Below, piece by piece: positions 25,915 through 35,517 of a stretch of 64,000 nucleotides of DNA; position 1 is the first letter of the stretch, and the number at the start of each line of letters is the position of its first letter. Source of the DNA: Symsagittifera roscoffensis (Eukaryota > Xenacoelomorpha > Acoela > Convolutidae); contig NC_087064.1 of the NCBI RefSeq assembly GCF_963678635.1, positions 37,271,716 through 37,335,715 of the forward strand, given 5' to 3'. A program made the position numbers and the translations under genes. The notes below the pieces were generated by a model. That model ran no database searches. It saw only the letters and a list, made by a program, of their open reading frames with translations, and was not told the DNA's origin.

Positions 25915-26766
25915 TCATCTCGCACTCTTCGCCTTGGAGGTGCCGCACCCTGAAGTACTAGATACGGCAAACTGTCTCAACAGTTCTTCTTCATCATCGG
26001 AGCTAATCACGATCTCCTCCCAAGCCTTCAGCTGTTCATAGGATCGCATCCATTCTCTTTGCTCCTGCAACCTCTTTGCCTGGTTGGGTAGTGCCTTCAC
26101 CCTAGATTCCCGGTTCAAACAAAAGGAGTTGTGCAGGCTCAAGCTCACGTTCTTCGCCAGGTCCTCCTCTAGTATCGATTCCCTCGCTTTGGTATTGTCT
26201 CTAGACATTTTACCCACTCTCTTCCATCCTGTCGTGATCGCATTTTGATGGGTCAACAGGGGTCTCTTGAAAGCTTCCGGCCCAATCTCGGCCTGGAACT
26301 GTCGATACTCCTTTTGATGCTTTCTCATGTGATCTTTCGTTGTCATGTACAACCAAGACGTCAGTGTCGCCCGAAACCATGGAAAGTACCTCAAACGGCT
26401 CCATACGGGTCTGACTTCCGTTGGTACGGCGAATACTTTGCACGCAGTCTCAAACAACTCGAGTCTCCTGCTGTAGTCTATCGCGTATATTGACTCAGCC
26501 GTTGGCGTCGTTGCTTCCCGATACTTCGTTATATTCTCTTCTCTCCATCTCAGAGCCAACATCGTACTCACTACTAAGAGCGTCACCTTCTGCCGGTGAT
26601 CCGGTAGTCCGATCGACCGAACTTCTTCCATAGCCCACACCAGGCATTGGTTCTTGTGATCTGGATACCACACCGTTTGTGCCAAACAGTGGCATGGGCA
26701 TTCTCCATGGGATGATCTCAATGCTCCTGAGGTTACGCTCCCCCGAGGCTTCCAAGAGAGGCTCAA
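25915..26766 (-). CDS. Element 1 second frame, C-terminal part (frameshifted)
   Basis: This 283-codon frame continues the conserved C-terminus of the second protein after a frameshift near 26720. Residues aligning with element 2 (49582-49040 and the end of 49659-50204) include LFETACKVF, PWFRATLTSW, LTHQNAITT and LHNSFCLNRES, against LFETMCKIL, PWFRANVTAW, LTHRNALTT and IHNSFCRNRES. The annotated start is only the first ATG in this frame. The protein really enters from the upstream frame, because element 2 keeps the two parts in one frame. The tail is acidic and Ser-rich (SSDDEEELL). I do not recognise a known domain. It is predicted soluble and mostly helical. Confidence 0.7.
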   Translation of the reverse strand: MSLSWKPRGSVTSGALRSSHGECPCHCLAQTVWYPDHKNQCLVWAMEEVRSIGLPDHRQKVTLLVVSTMLALRWREENITKYREATTPTAESIYAIDYSRRLELFETACKVFAVPTEVRPVWSRLRYFPWFRATLTSWLYMTTKDHMRKHQKEYRQFQAEIGPEAFKRPLLTHQNAITTGWKRVGKMSRDNTKARESILEEDLAKNVSLSLHNSFCLNRESRVKALPNQAKRLQEQREWMRSYEQLKAWEEIVISSDDEEELLRQFAVSSTSGCGTSKAKSAR

Positions 26767-29700
26767 GCTCTATCATTTTCTCATGCATCGTGTCGCTATC
26801 TTCCATGTTTGGGGCACCTCCCACAGGTTTTCCAATCACGTTTTGTCTCTCGTGATCGCTTGTGTTCTCACTCTCCAACTTCAAAAGTTCTTCTCCCCAG
26901 ATTTCACTCAAGTCATCTCTCAATTTTTTTGGTACTGTCCCTCTGATTTTTCTCAACAGCTTGTGCGAGTGATGCGATATCCGAGCCAACCTCACGCACT
27001 TGGGCACTGAGAAGGCCTTGTCCACCAGTACTCTCTGGCTGGATGCTTCCACCATCGCTATGTGCAGTGGGTAGTGGCTTCCGCACAAGTTGGCCATCAT
27101 TGACCCTATCAAGGATTTTGCGTTCAATGGCAGGCCATAAGCTTCGCTCATGGGAAACCCCATTTCCGCCTCGAGACCAACCTTCCAGCTCTGGATGTGT
27201 TTTTGAGTCACCTGCAACACCCCAGGCCATGATTCTACGCTCAACGCCGTCACTAAATGGTGTTCAGACTCTAGCCTCTCCAGTGACTGCAGACTACACA
27301 TTCTCGAGAAGAATCCGAGAGCTGTCGCTATATTCACCGTAGTTCTCGCATAACACTCCGCAACTATTTGCACTTCACTTTTCTCCCTTTCCGTGATGTC
27401 TTCAAACCAAGTGACCAGGTCTTCTTTTCGAAAGGATAGTATCCTGACACATGACCGTCCATCGCAGGTGTGCTCTCCGTTCCCACACGTCGAATCCAGA
27501 CAGCTACCCGGTTCCATCTTCTTTGCTGACCCGAGCTTGCTCGTCTTTTCGCCTGACTCCTGCATCTGAGGTGAGATTAGCTTGTGCAACACACTCAACT
27601 TTGCCAGATCTTCATCTTCCGTTGGTGCTAACCTCACTCGCTCGGTGGTTTCCTCGATCAGACTCGCGTGGGGATGTGGACACCAGGAGGGTCTTAGTAG
27701 CTTCCATACCACTCCCAAGTTCGTGATTAACAAGCCATTTCCATCGCCCATGTTCACTTCAACTCTCTTGTTCGAGCGCGGTATGCTTACCACCTCTGGT
27801 GTTTTCTCAAGAATCAGGCCCAGGCTCGGCCCCTCTTTCTCCACCGCGTCTATTTCCACTATTCTTTCTGTCCAAAACTTCAGTAGCTCCGCTATCTCGT
27901 GGTTCCTGTGAGCGCCTCCAGTTTCTGAGTCTAAGAAGGGATTGTAGGCTATTCCCATCACTCCCGACACGTATTGGTACTCCCCCTTCTCGCTGAGTCT
28001 CGAGTACTGCTCTGACGAGGCCAGGTTACGGTGAACATCATGCTCTTCTTCGAACTTCTTATTATAAAATCTCCGTACCTCGTCTAGCTTTCTGTGGTTC
28101 TCTAGGGATAGTCTGGAACCATCTTCCTTTTCTATTCCTGTACTCTGATACACGTTCAAGATGATCGTTGAGACTCTTTTTTCCATGGTTTTACCTCCGC
28201 TTGCTCTCTGGTGGCATGCCAAGATGGTACTATCAGACATCATTGACATTATCCATCTCAAGAAACATGTGGCATCCTTCCTCCTAGCCAGGCTCAAGCC
28301 TGAATTGTCCCTGGCCACGTGTTGCATCAGTGCTTGATACACATCTAGCTTCTTGCTTCCCAACTTCAGCCTGTCATACGAGGTCAATGTCTCCAACTCT
28401 ATTCCCACCAGACTCCAGGTGAACATCAATTGTCCTGCAGTTCTAACGAAGGGATTCGCCATCAATGGCGGTGCTGATGAGGGTGTCCTCATTGCCTCTT
28501 CAAAATGATCCTTCAACAAGTTCTGCCAGGACCTCTTCAGCTGATTCGCCATTTCTATTTTATTAACCTCGGCCTTTTGCTGGGTGGCCCAATTGCGTCG
28601 CTTGCGAGCTACTCCACTGTCCAACTTCTTCAAGCAGTCCTCCATTTCCTTCATTGTCTCGAGGGCCACCCACCACGTCCGGGAGGTGTTCCTCGTCTTG
28701 TTCCTCTCCAATGGATCACTCGTCACTTGCTTGCCCGTGGCCTGGTGTGCCTTCGAGATCCATTCTTTGCCGACATCCACTTCCCATGTCTGTCCGTTCG
28801 TTGAACCTCTCTTTACGTTTATCTTCTGAGGCTTGAAGTCTTCCTCCGATGTCGAACTGGTGGAAGCCTCTATTTCCCTCTCTACTTCGAGTGGTCTTCT
28901 GAGCTCCGAGCTGCTCTTGTATGCCGCCGTCTTGCATCGAGCCAAAACCATGGGCGCCGTCTCTCTCAAGTTTCCTTCCGAAACAGCATCCACTGAAGGA
29001 CTACCCAATCCCTCCACTTCTCTCTTCCTCTTGCGAGTCTTCACATCTCTGCTTGAGGGTGTTGTGGCTATCATCACTGATTCGACCTCTCTGTCTACCT
29101 CCAATCCTTCCAACTCTTGCCTCCCCCCTGCTCGAGCCTTAAGGATATTAGTACTTTTAATCATATTACTAGTCCCAACCTTGTCCCTTTTTATATCATC
29201 AACTATTTTATCTACAGTTTTTTGTTTCAGAGTAGAGCTGTCCTCACATTTTTCTTCTCTAGTCTTCGATCGTGCATTCCTCAGCTCTACCAGCTTGCTC
29301 AGCAGCTCTTTTCTCGCCTTCTCATCCAGGCCCGTTCCTATCAGAAGCGGTTCTCCAAACCTTACGACTGTGTCCCACAGTTCCTCCTTGAATTTGTCCA
29401 GCGTCGTCTCGCTGCCCACTTCTTGATTGAATTCTTTTAAGAACTCCTGCCAAGCATCGTCGTTCAGTGACCCCAGGAACATGTCCCTGTTCCCTTCGAA
29501 AGTGTTCTTTTCCCTTTCCTCCGAGCTCAAGAGTATCATCCCCATATTGGAGGTCTCACTTGCCAATGGCAATTCCAGATTCTTCCGGGGGGACGGAGTC
29601 AGAGGTGGAGTGGCAGTATCTGCCCAATTCTCCTCGCTCAAGTCTTTCAACAGCTCTTGAGTGGCGAACTCCTCCCCTGATGGTCCTGGTTCAGGCGTAT

Positions 29701-30298
29701 TCCCCACTTCCATGTCCTCACCGGCTTCACTGAGAGTTTCATCCATACTCTCTTTTTCTGACTCATTTCTCCTTCTCTCGAGAATTCTTTTGAACCGGTC
29801 CTCCACGGGTCCACTCGTCTTGTCTCCAGGCGTGTCCACTGACAGTTGTGATGGTGTCGCAGGTCCCTCCCCTGATGGTCCTGGTTCAGGCGTATTCCCC
29901 ACTTCCATGTCCTCACCGGCTTCACTGAGAGTTTCATCCATACTCTCTTTTTCTGACTCATTTCTCCTTCTCTCGAGAATTCTTTTGAACCGGTCCTCCA
30001 CGGGTCCACTCGTCTTGTCTCCAGGCGTGTCCACTGACAGTTGTGATGGTGTCGCAGGGTCCAATTTTTTGTATTCCGTCAGGGCTACGTGCAGCTGGCC
30101 TGCTGCATCTAGTTCTTTTCCCTCCTGTCTCATTTCCACCTGTTCTAAGCCATAGGGTGCCCTATACTTTCTTGTTGCAAATTTCATGTCGTCCACCAAT
30201 GCGACGTGCCCCTCCATCATGATCATCCTGCCATCATCCCATATTGGCAGCATGTTCTCTAGTCCCTCCTGCTCAAGAGCTCTCAAGACCTTCCGCAC
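26495..30298 (-). CDS. Element 1 second frame, middle/C-terminal part (1267 codons)
   Basis: This frame is in phase with the upstream 34996-30305 frame and separated from it by a single TGA (30305-30307), so the two were probably one protein. The N-terminal third is charged, Ser/Glu-rich and probably disordered. It contains a near-perfect 65-residue tandem duplication (PATPSQLSVDTPGDK... , 195-bp period, about 29671-30060). The part from about residue 590 on (HFEEAMRTP onward) aligns with element 2. It includes GVMGIAYNPFLD (element 2: GIIGIAFNPFLN) and, at about residues 931-950, a conserved C-x4-C-x4-H-x-C-x4-C pattern (CLDSTCGNGEHTCDGRSC), possibly zinc-binding. No enzyme family recognised in this half. 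The frame loses phase with its true C-terminus near 26720. Confidence 0.75.
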   Translation of the reverse strand: MRKVLRALEQEGLENMLPIWDDGRMIMMEGHVALVDDMKFATRKYRAPYGLEQVEMRQEGKELDAAGQLHVALTEYKKLDPATPSQLSVDTPGDKTSGPVEDRFKRILERRRNESEKESMDETLSEAGEDMEVGNTPEPGPSGEGPATPSQLSVDTPGDKTSGPVEDRFKRILERRRNESEKESMDETLSEAGEDMEVGNTPEPGPSGEEFATQELLKDLSEENWADTATPPLTPSPRKNLELPLASETSNMGMILLSSEEREKNTFEGNRDMFLGSLNDDAWQEFLKEFNQEVGSETTLDKFKEELWDTVVRFGEPLLIGTGLDEKARKELLSKLVELRNARSKTREEKCEDSSTLKQKTVDKIVDDIKRDKVGTSNMIKSTNILKARAGGRQELEGLEVDREVESVMIATTPSSRDVKTRKRKREVEGLGSPSVDAVSEGNLRETAPMVLARCKTAAYKSSSELRRPLEVEREIEASTSSTSEEDFKPQKINVKRGSTNGQTWEVDVGKEWISKAHQATGKQVTSDPLERNKTRNTSRTWWVALETMKEMEDCLKKLDSGVARKRRNWATQQKAEVNKIEMANQLKRSWQNLLKDHFEEAMRTPSSAPPLMANPFVRTAGQLMFTWSLVGIELETLTSYDRLKLGSKKLDVYQALMQHVARDNSGLSLARRKDATCFLRWIMSMMSDSTILACHQRASGGKTMEKRVSTIILNVYQSTGIEKEDGSRLSLENHRKLDEVRRFYNKKFEEEHDVHRNLASSEQYSRLSEKGEYQYVSGVMGIAYNPFLDSETGGAHRNHEIAELLKFWTERIVEIDAVEKEGPSLGLILEKTPEVVSIPRSNKRVEVNMGDGNGLLITNLGVVWKLLRPSWCPHPHASLIEETTERVRLAPTEDEDLAKLSVLHKLISPQMQESGEKTSKLGSAKKMEPGSCLDSTCGNGEHTCDGRSCVRILSFRKEDLVTWFEDITEREKSEVQIVAECYARTTVNIATALGFFSRMCSLQSLERLESEHHLVTALSVESWPGVLQVTQKHIQSWKVGLEAEMGFPMSEAYGLPLNAKSLIGSMMANLCGSHYPLHIAMVEASSQRVLVDKAFSVPKCVRLARISHHSHKLLRKIRGTVPKKLRDDLSEIWGEELLKLESENTSDHERQNVIGKPVGGAPNMEDSDTMHEKMIELEPLLEASGERNLRSIEIIPWRMPMPLFGTNGVVSRSQEPMPGVGYGRSSVDRTTGSPAEGDALSSEYDVGSEMERREYNEVSGSNDANG

Positions 30299-30304
30299 CT
30301 CATA

Positions 30305-33300
30305 TCAGGGGGGCTGCGAACCTCTCATCTTTTTCGCTTGCGTCGTCCACGAATTTATCTTCGCCTCGCTAGTATGGAAGTAGACCGCCGCCGTGTAGCC
30401 GATGAACAGGGGGTCCCAGCCATCAGTGAAATACTTCTGCATTTCCTCCGTCGTCATCCTCGCCATTATGGAGGGAACTACCAAGGGACTGTTCCTTCCC
30501 AAGGTCATCCTCCTGACTATCGGGAACTCAGGCATGGCGGCTGGAAGGATTTCTTTCTCCATTATGGCCTCCAGCTCCCTCTTGACTAGTGCAAAGCATT
30601 TCTTCCAAGCAGGAATCCTCAAGATCTCTCGTCCGTCTGCCGTCAATGGGTTCAAGTTCCAAAACTTGGGATACGTTTCGATGGGGCCCTCTCGCTTGCC
30701 TCCCATTCTACATTGCATTTGCCCCCTGAAGTTGTACACTATCAGCTCGGCATCTTTCACTTTTCCAAAGAGTACCGTGTTGCTCATTCGCGCTCTGAGC
30801 ACCTCCTGCTGACACCAATTGAGCGCCGTCCCATCCAGTATGCTGATAAGACTCAAGTGCGTCACAGAGTGACGATACGTTGTTACCCGGGGATCTGGGA
30901 ATGCGTACGTCACTGCTGGACCATAAATGCAGGTCACCACCTCCTCTAGACCCCGGATTATCCCCATCGGGTCCGACCTCATTGCCAGGCATAGGTCCGT
31001 CAACAGAGGCATCCCTCCATTCATCTTCTTCCATTCTTCTCTCGAGGTTGGATTCTCATCTTCACCCGTCATGTGCCGATTCTGCATCATGAGGTATTGC
31101 ACTAACAACGTCTTCAACCCTGCGGCACACTTGTAGGAGTAGGTTTCAATGCTCGAGTGGACTCTCCCCATAGACAGAGGCTCTCCATATTCCATCAATC
31201 GATGAAACGACACCAATTCCCCATGGGTCAAGAGTAATAGTGCCAGATACCCATCAACTCGAAGTGTCTCTACTCCTCGACTAAACATGTATGCTGGGCC
31301 CATGTTGAACAAGTATCTGGGGTAGACCAGATACAAAGCCAAGAGCAGGCTGATGGGCATGCCCAGTATCTCCTGCACGAAGGCTCCAAAGATAGTCGCC
31401 GTGGTGCCGAACATTCCTGCCATGAATTCCTTCTCCCAGCAAGGACTCAAGAACTTGAGAATCTCATGATCGCTCCTAGTCCTCAGTTCACCCTTGGCGT
31501 GCTCTCTCCAGAACCCTCCAATCGTCACTTCATTGGCGGCCGAGACAAATTTAGCCACCGTCATGTCTCTTACTTCGGCCAGCTCCAGTTGTTTCTCCAG
31601 AAAACTCCAGACTTGATTCACGAGGGGTGGTGCTTCCTCCCTCGTCTTATTCGTGGCGTTCTCCAGCCTTGGTGTCAAAAATGGCCACCAGCCATTCTCT
31701 TGCGTCAAGCGATATTTCATCGACTCTAATTGCTTTTCCGTCTCGGCCACATTTCTTCTCTCGTTACTCGGACCTCTAGACTTGCTGTTGGAATTTGTGA
31801 TCTTCACCTCCATGCTCCGAAACCACAAGCTGGCCGTCAATTGGCTTATCGCCGGGTGATCGTCCCCGATGACTGGGTTGAACTTAAGTTGCCTGGCAAA
31901 GTTCGATATCTCTAGCAAGAGCACCTCGTCTAATACGATCAGGATGTCGGCTAGTCCATAAAAGCCCCTCAGTGCATGAGATATGTCCGCCCATGCCGCC
32001 GCCAATTCTGACTTGCGAAGCCTCAGGTTCGATGGCTCCAACTCCCGATTGGGGGCTGCCATTAGAATGCGCCATTCGTTCCCCTCTGCTATTAGGATCA
32101 AGACCGCGTACACGAATTGTAGGGCGGGTGGCATATTCGCGTATCCAGGGGATGTGGTGAACACCACCTTCGTCTTGGATCCAAATCTCGAGACAACATT
32201 CTCTTGCACTTCATTCATCGCTGCAAACAACGCCTGAATGGCTTCCCATATCTTCCTTGATGTCGGAATTTCATTGCCCTTCAGCTGCTCAAGAAGTCCC
32301 ATCGCGTGCAGGTGATCATTCATTCCTGCAAACAATAGCAGCTCAGGCTCACAGGGCATCTCCGACTTTATTGCCACCACCAGAGTTAACATCTGGTTTA
32401 ATTCAGCTCCTGGCAAAGAGTATATCAGAGTCTCCGGCCAGAACAACTTAGGAGACGTTCCTTCGAAGTCCGATCCCGCCACAATGACTACTCTCGCAGC
32501 AGCTGGATCTGCTCTATCATAAACTGCCAGGGTTTTGGCCAGCTGGGTGCTCCCACAGGGCTTCCCGTACCTGGGATCTTCCGCCAATTTCGAGCCTTCG
32601 TAAGCGGCATCTGGCAATTCCATTCCCCCCGGATTGAGCAGCTTGTCCACCACCTTCAACTGTGCCGGGGTCGCCAACCTGATCCTGGCGATGCTCGTTC
32701 GGTGTTTGGGGGGTTCTGCTATGAGTCCAGGACTCCCCAGCAGCTTGAGAGGTCTGTAGTTAATGGGTCCCATGATCGCTTTTGTGGGAATTCCGGTCAG
32801 ATCCGCGGTCTCCATCAATTTCGTTCTCGAGAAGTGCGCCTCATGAGCTTTCAACCAGTCCACGCAATGATGTCTGTTTAAGTCCTCGTGCGACACTCGT
32901 TCTATACCCAGGGTCTCCGCCAATTCTCGCCTGCATTCCAAACCCTCTAGGTCCAGCCCTTTCACCTTCTCAGGATATCTCAAGCGAGCGGTCTCCATAG
33001 ACCTCTTTTCCCGCTTGCTCTCTGCCACTACCACTGAGGATATCGCCGAGCCTGGAGGTGTTGATGACGTCACCTCCTCAGACTCCATTGGCGTGGCACT
33101 CTGCAACCTGGCCTGGTTGCTCCTCGAACTATCTCTAGTGTCAACTCTCGGTCCCAAGCGACCAGACAAGTCCCTTGAGGCAAGGAATGGTGGGTTCGGA
33201 GGTGGTCCTAATGTGAATTGGGCTGTCTCTAGCAGATCCGCCTCTAGCGTGTTTATGTGTTCTTGGAAGACGTCGTTTAGCCACTCTGCTCCCCTTGGTC

Positions 33301-34996
33301 TATCGAAATGGATTCCATCATTGGAGGTGTCTTCAGGGAATCCCTTTTTCTCCATGCGCTCCGCCACGTCCAACAGTCTGACAGGGAGCACACTCTTCCG
33401 GTGGATATCTCGGATCACCTTGTTTAGGTTCCGCACCTTCTTGTTCATCTCCAAGGCGTGCTGATCAAACATCATGTTGTAGGGGACAGTACACACCGTC
33501 AACAGGATGGGGTCCATCTGGATCCTCAGCTCCTCAAGAAGGCAGCTCATCTTGTCGTGCAGCCTCGTTATTTTCCTCGCTTCTCCCCTTGATACATCGT
33601 TAGTCCCGATCATCAGGGTCACCGTGTATACTTTAGTCATCCCTAGCATGTCAAGCGTTGCCAACATCTGTGGCGTGGCAGCTCCAGCGAAACTCAAAAT
33701 TCCTGTCTGCCAGTGCGATTGGATCCGGGTCAACACCCGCACCAGGCTGTCCCCTACGATTAGGTGAACTGCACCTTCTGGCACACGGGGTGGCGCAAGA
33801 TACTCCACCCAGGCTGCATCATGAAAGCAGTCCCTCCTGGCTTTCTGTTCCGCACTCCAATCCAGTCGATTGTGCCTGTGGTACCTCTTCTCTGTATTTT
33901 TCTTATAACTCGAGATCACGACGCTCCTGACCGGCTGTTCCCTCCAAGTTGGGGGAAGCTCCGGTCTTGCCGGACTTTCACGACTTTTCTGCCGCAATTT
34001 CTCGCCCAGCTCTTTCAGACGCGATGAGCCGCCGCTCACCTGACTGTCACTCGAGGTCGAGGTTGGGGTATATCCCGGCAGCACCACATCCATCAGTGGG
34101 CGTACGGGTTGCGTCTCTAGGCTACGCAAAGAGGACGTTGCGTCATTCGGTATCCAGACTTCCAACCCCTCACTCATGTGTTCTCGGGCCTCGCGGTCAA
34201 GGTTGAACGGTGCTCTTGCCCTGGGGGCTTCATCCACCTCCATGCGTGACTCTGGCCTTGAGCTGGTAACCACTCGCTCCTTTGGCCTGGCTCCCTTCTG
34301 TGCATCAAGCTCGCGTTGTCGCTGTTCTATTCTCTCCAACTCCGACTTCAGTTGATCACGATTCGCGGCGTTCTCCCGCACCCTTAGTTCCTGCTGATGT
34401 TCAGCTTTTAGCATCTCAAGCAACCTCAGAGTCTGATCTCGCTCGTTGACCGCCTGGTCTCTCTCCAGCTGAACCTTCTCCCGATCCAGCTTTGCCTGAT
34501 CCCGATCGAGGTTCGCCTTATTCCTTTCCTTCTGCGTCTTCTGGAGCTCTTTCTTTAGAACACCAAGATCCGGATATGCCTCGGTCGTCTGTTGCGCTCG
34601 CGTCATCGACGGCACCTTACTCGAGCCCTGGCCTGTAGGTCTTACTGTTGGCCTAGCTGGTAGTGGGAATTCTCCTGCGCCATATTCAGTGTTGTTACTC
34701 AGGCCAGGATTCCTTGCCAAGTCAAAGCCCCTTACTCCTCCATCCACATTCCAAGACAACCATCTGGTCTGTTCTTGGTTTGATATACCCTCGGTGGTGT
34801 AGCCGATCATCAAGACAGCCTCCGTCGCAGACTCCCTGCATTCACCCTGGTCTTCCAACTGGAGGATGGCATTCAGCATTACCGCCATTCTCTCGTCTAT
34901 CTGGGTATAATCCAGGTCCCTCAGGCGTCTGTACAGCTCATCAAGAGTAGGCTTCTTCAGGGCCGCGGGCATGGATTTCCAGAATCTGTCTGCCAT
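30305..34996 (-). CDS. Element 1 second frame, N-terminal part: coiled coil plus SGNH/GDSL hydrolase (1563 codons)
   Basis: In order: a helical N-terminal region (about 1-120), a long charged coiled coil (about 145-240, rich in RDQ/KLDRE repeats) and a linker. An SGNH/GDSL hydrolase domain follows at about 410-590, with block I VGDSLVR (Ser about 416), IGTND (about 464) and C-terminal NDGIHFD supplying Asp-x-x-His. SGNH enzymes hydrolyse esters of lipids, sugars or acylated proteins. A second SGNH-like region lies at about 835-1010, with VVIVAGSDF and LLLFAGMNDH but no clear terminal His block. The rest (1010-1563) is of unknown fold with a hydrophobic stretch (ISLLLALYLVYP). The frame sits where env lies in retroviruses, yet I see no signal peptide, furin site or fusion glycoprotein. 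It starts 520 bp after the Pol frame and ends at an in-frame TGA. Confidence 0.85.
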   Translation of the reverse strand: MADRFWKSMPAALKKPTLDELYRRLRDLDYTQIDERMAVMLNAILQLEDQGECRESATEAVLMIGYTTEGISNQEQTRWLSWNVDGGVRGFDLARNPGLSNNTEYGAGEFPLPARPTVRPTGQGSSKVPSMTRAQQTTEAYPDLGVLKKELQKTQKERNKANLDRDQAKLDREKVQLERDQAVNERDQTLRLLEMLKAEHQQELRVRENAANRDQLKSELERIEQRQRELDAQKGARPKERVVTSSRPESRMEVDEAPRARAPFNLDREAREHMSEGLEVWIPNDATSSLRSLETQPVRPLMDVVLPGYTPTSTSSDSQVSGGSSRLKELGEKLRQKSRESPARPELPPTWREQPVRSVVISSYKKNTEKRYHRHNRLDWSAEQKARRDCFHDAAWVEYLAPPRVPEGAVHLIVGDSLVRVLTRIQSHWQTGILSFAGAATPQMLATLDMLGMTKVYTVTLMIGTNDVSRGEARKITRLHDKMSCLLEELRIQMDPILLTVCTVPYNMMFDQHALEMNKKVRNLNKVIRDIHRKSVLPVRLLDVAERMEKKGFPEDTSNDGIHFDRPRGAEWLNDVFQEHINTLEADLLETAQFTLGPPPNPPFLASRDLSGRLGPRVDTRDSSRSNQARLQSATPMESEEVTSSTPPGSAISSVVVAESKREKRSMETARLRYPEKVKGLDLEGLECRRELAETLGIERVSHEDLNRHHCVDWLKAHEAHFSRTKLMETADLTGIPTKAIMGPINYRPLKLLGSPGLIAEPPKHRTSIARIRLATPAQLKVVDKLLNPGGMELPDAAYEGSKLAEDPRYGKPCGSTQLAKTLAVYDRADPAAARVVIVAGSDFEGTSPKLFWPETLIYSLPGAELNQMLTLVVAIKSEMPCEPELLLFAGMNDHLHAMGLLEQLKGNEIPTSRKIWEAIQALFAAMNEVQENVVSRFGSKTKVVFTTSPGYANMPPALQFVYAVLILIAEGNEWRILMAAPNRELEPSNLRLRKSELAAAWADISHALRGFYGLADILIVLDEVLLLEISNFARQLKFNPVIGDDHPAISQLTASLWFRSMEVKITNSNSKSRGPSNERRNVAETEKQLESMKYRLTQENGWWPFLTPRLENATNKTREEAPPLVNQVWSFLEKQLELAEVRDMTVAKFVSAANEVTIGGFWREHAKGELRTRSDHEILKFLSPCWEKEFMAGMFGTTATIFGAFVQEILGMPISLLLALYLVYPRYLFNMGPAYMFSRGVETLRVDGYLALLLLTHGELVSFHRLMEYGEPLSMGRVHSSIETYSYKCAAGLKTLLVQYLMMQNRHMTGEDENPTSREEWKKMNGGMPLLTDLCLAMRSDPMGIIRGLEEVVTCIYGPAVTYAFPDPRVTTYRHSVTHLSLISILDGTALNWCQQEVLRARMSNTVLFGKVKDAELIVYNFRGQMQCRMGGKREGPIETYPKFWNLNPLTADGREILRIPAWKKCFALVKRELEAIMEKEILPAAMPEFPIVRRMTLGRNSPLVVPSIMARMTTEEMQKYFTDGWDPLFIGYTAAVYFHTSEAKINSWTTQAKKMRGSQPP

Positions 34997-35517
34997 TCCT
35001 TGTGACTTCGGGATGTATACAGGTATGTATTAACCAGCTCAAGAATTACCTTACCGACTCAAGTATTACCCAACTCAAGAACTCTCTAGAAATGTTCCCT
35101 TGCAAACACTTGCTGTAGGTGCCGATTATCGCGAGTTCAATCAAGATTTCTCTTTCTGTTTCTCGCTTGAGTATAGTTGGATTTTCAACTTTGTTTTTCA
35201 AACTTGATCTGAAAACAGAAACCATATTAAAACTTAACATGTCATGTTCCTAACCTAGAGACCCCCCTTTTCACCAGTATGGTTAAAACCTTATCATTCT
35301 CATTTCACTAAAAACAATTCAATTGGAATTTCCTTAAAAGCATGCAGATTCATTATATGTTTTAGCACCGTTAATTCTTTTTTCTAAAATTCAATTGTCA
35401 TGCCAATCGCGTCTTAAGATCCCTTTACCTGTGCCGCACCCCAGTACCTCACTCAAGACTCCTCCCTCACGCCCAACTCGAGACCCCCGTGTCCCCAACT
35501 CAGGCGATGCTCAAGTA
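34997..35517 (-). other. Element 1 gap between Pol frame and second frame
   Basis: 520 bp with no long minus-strand frame in phase. It contains short polypyrimidine and AG-rich stretches that could serve as a splice acceptor for a subgenomic mRNA of the second frame, but no site is strong enough to mark. The equivalent gap in element 2 (about 53211-53600) is similar in size. Confidence 0.5.

Noticed and set aside
27451-30155. Plus-strand open frames up to 197 codons opposite the second frame of element 1 (for example 28833-29426)
   Set aside because: Ser/Leu/Pro-rich antisense shadows of the Glu/Lys/Arg-rich protein on the minus strand.
30305-34996. Possible envelope protein, from position after pol
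   Set aside because: No signal peptide, furin site, fusion peptide or C-terminal anchor. The recognisable domain is an SGNH hydrolase.
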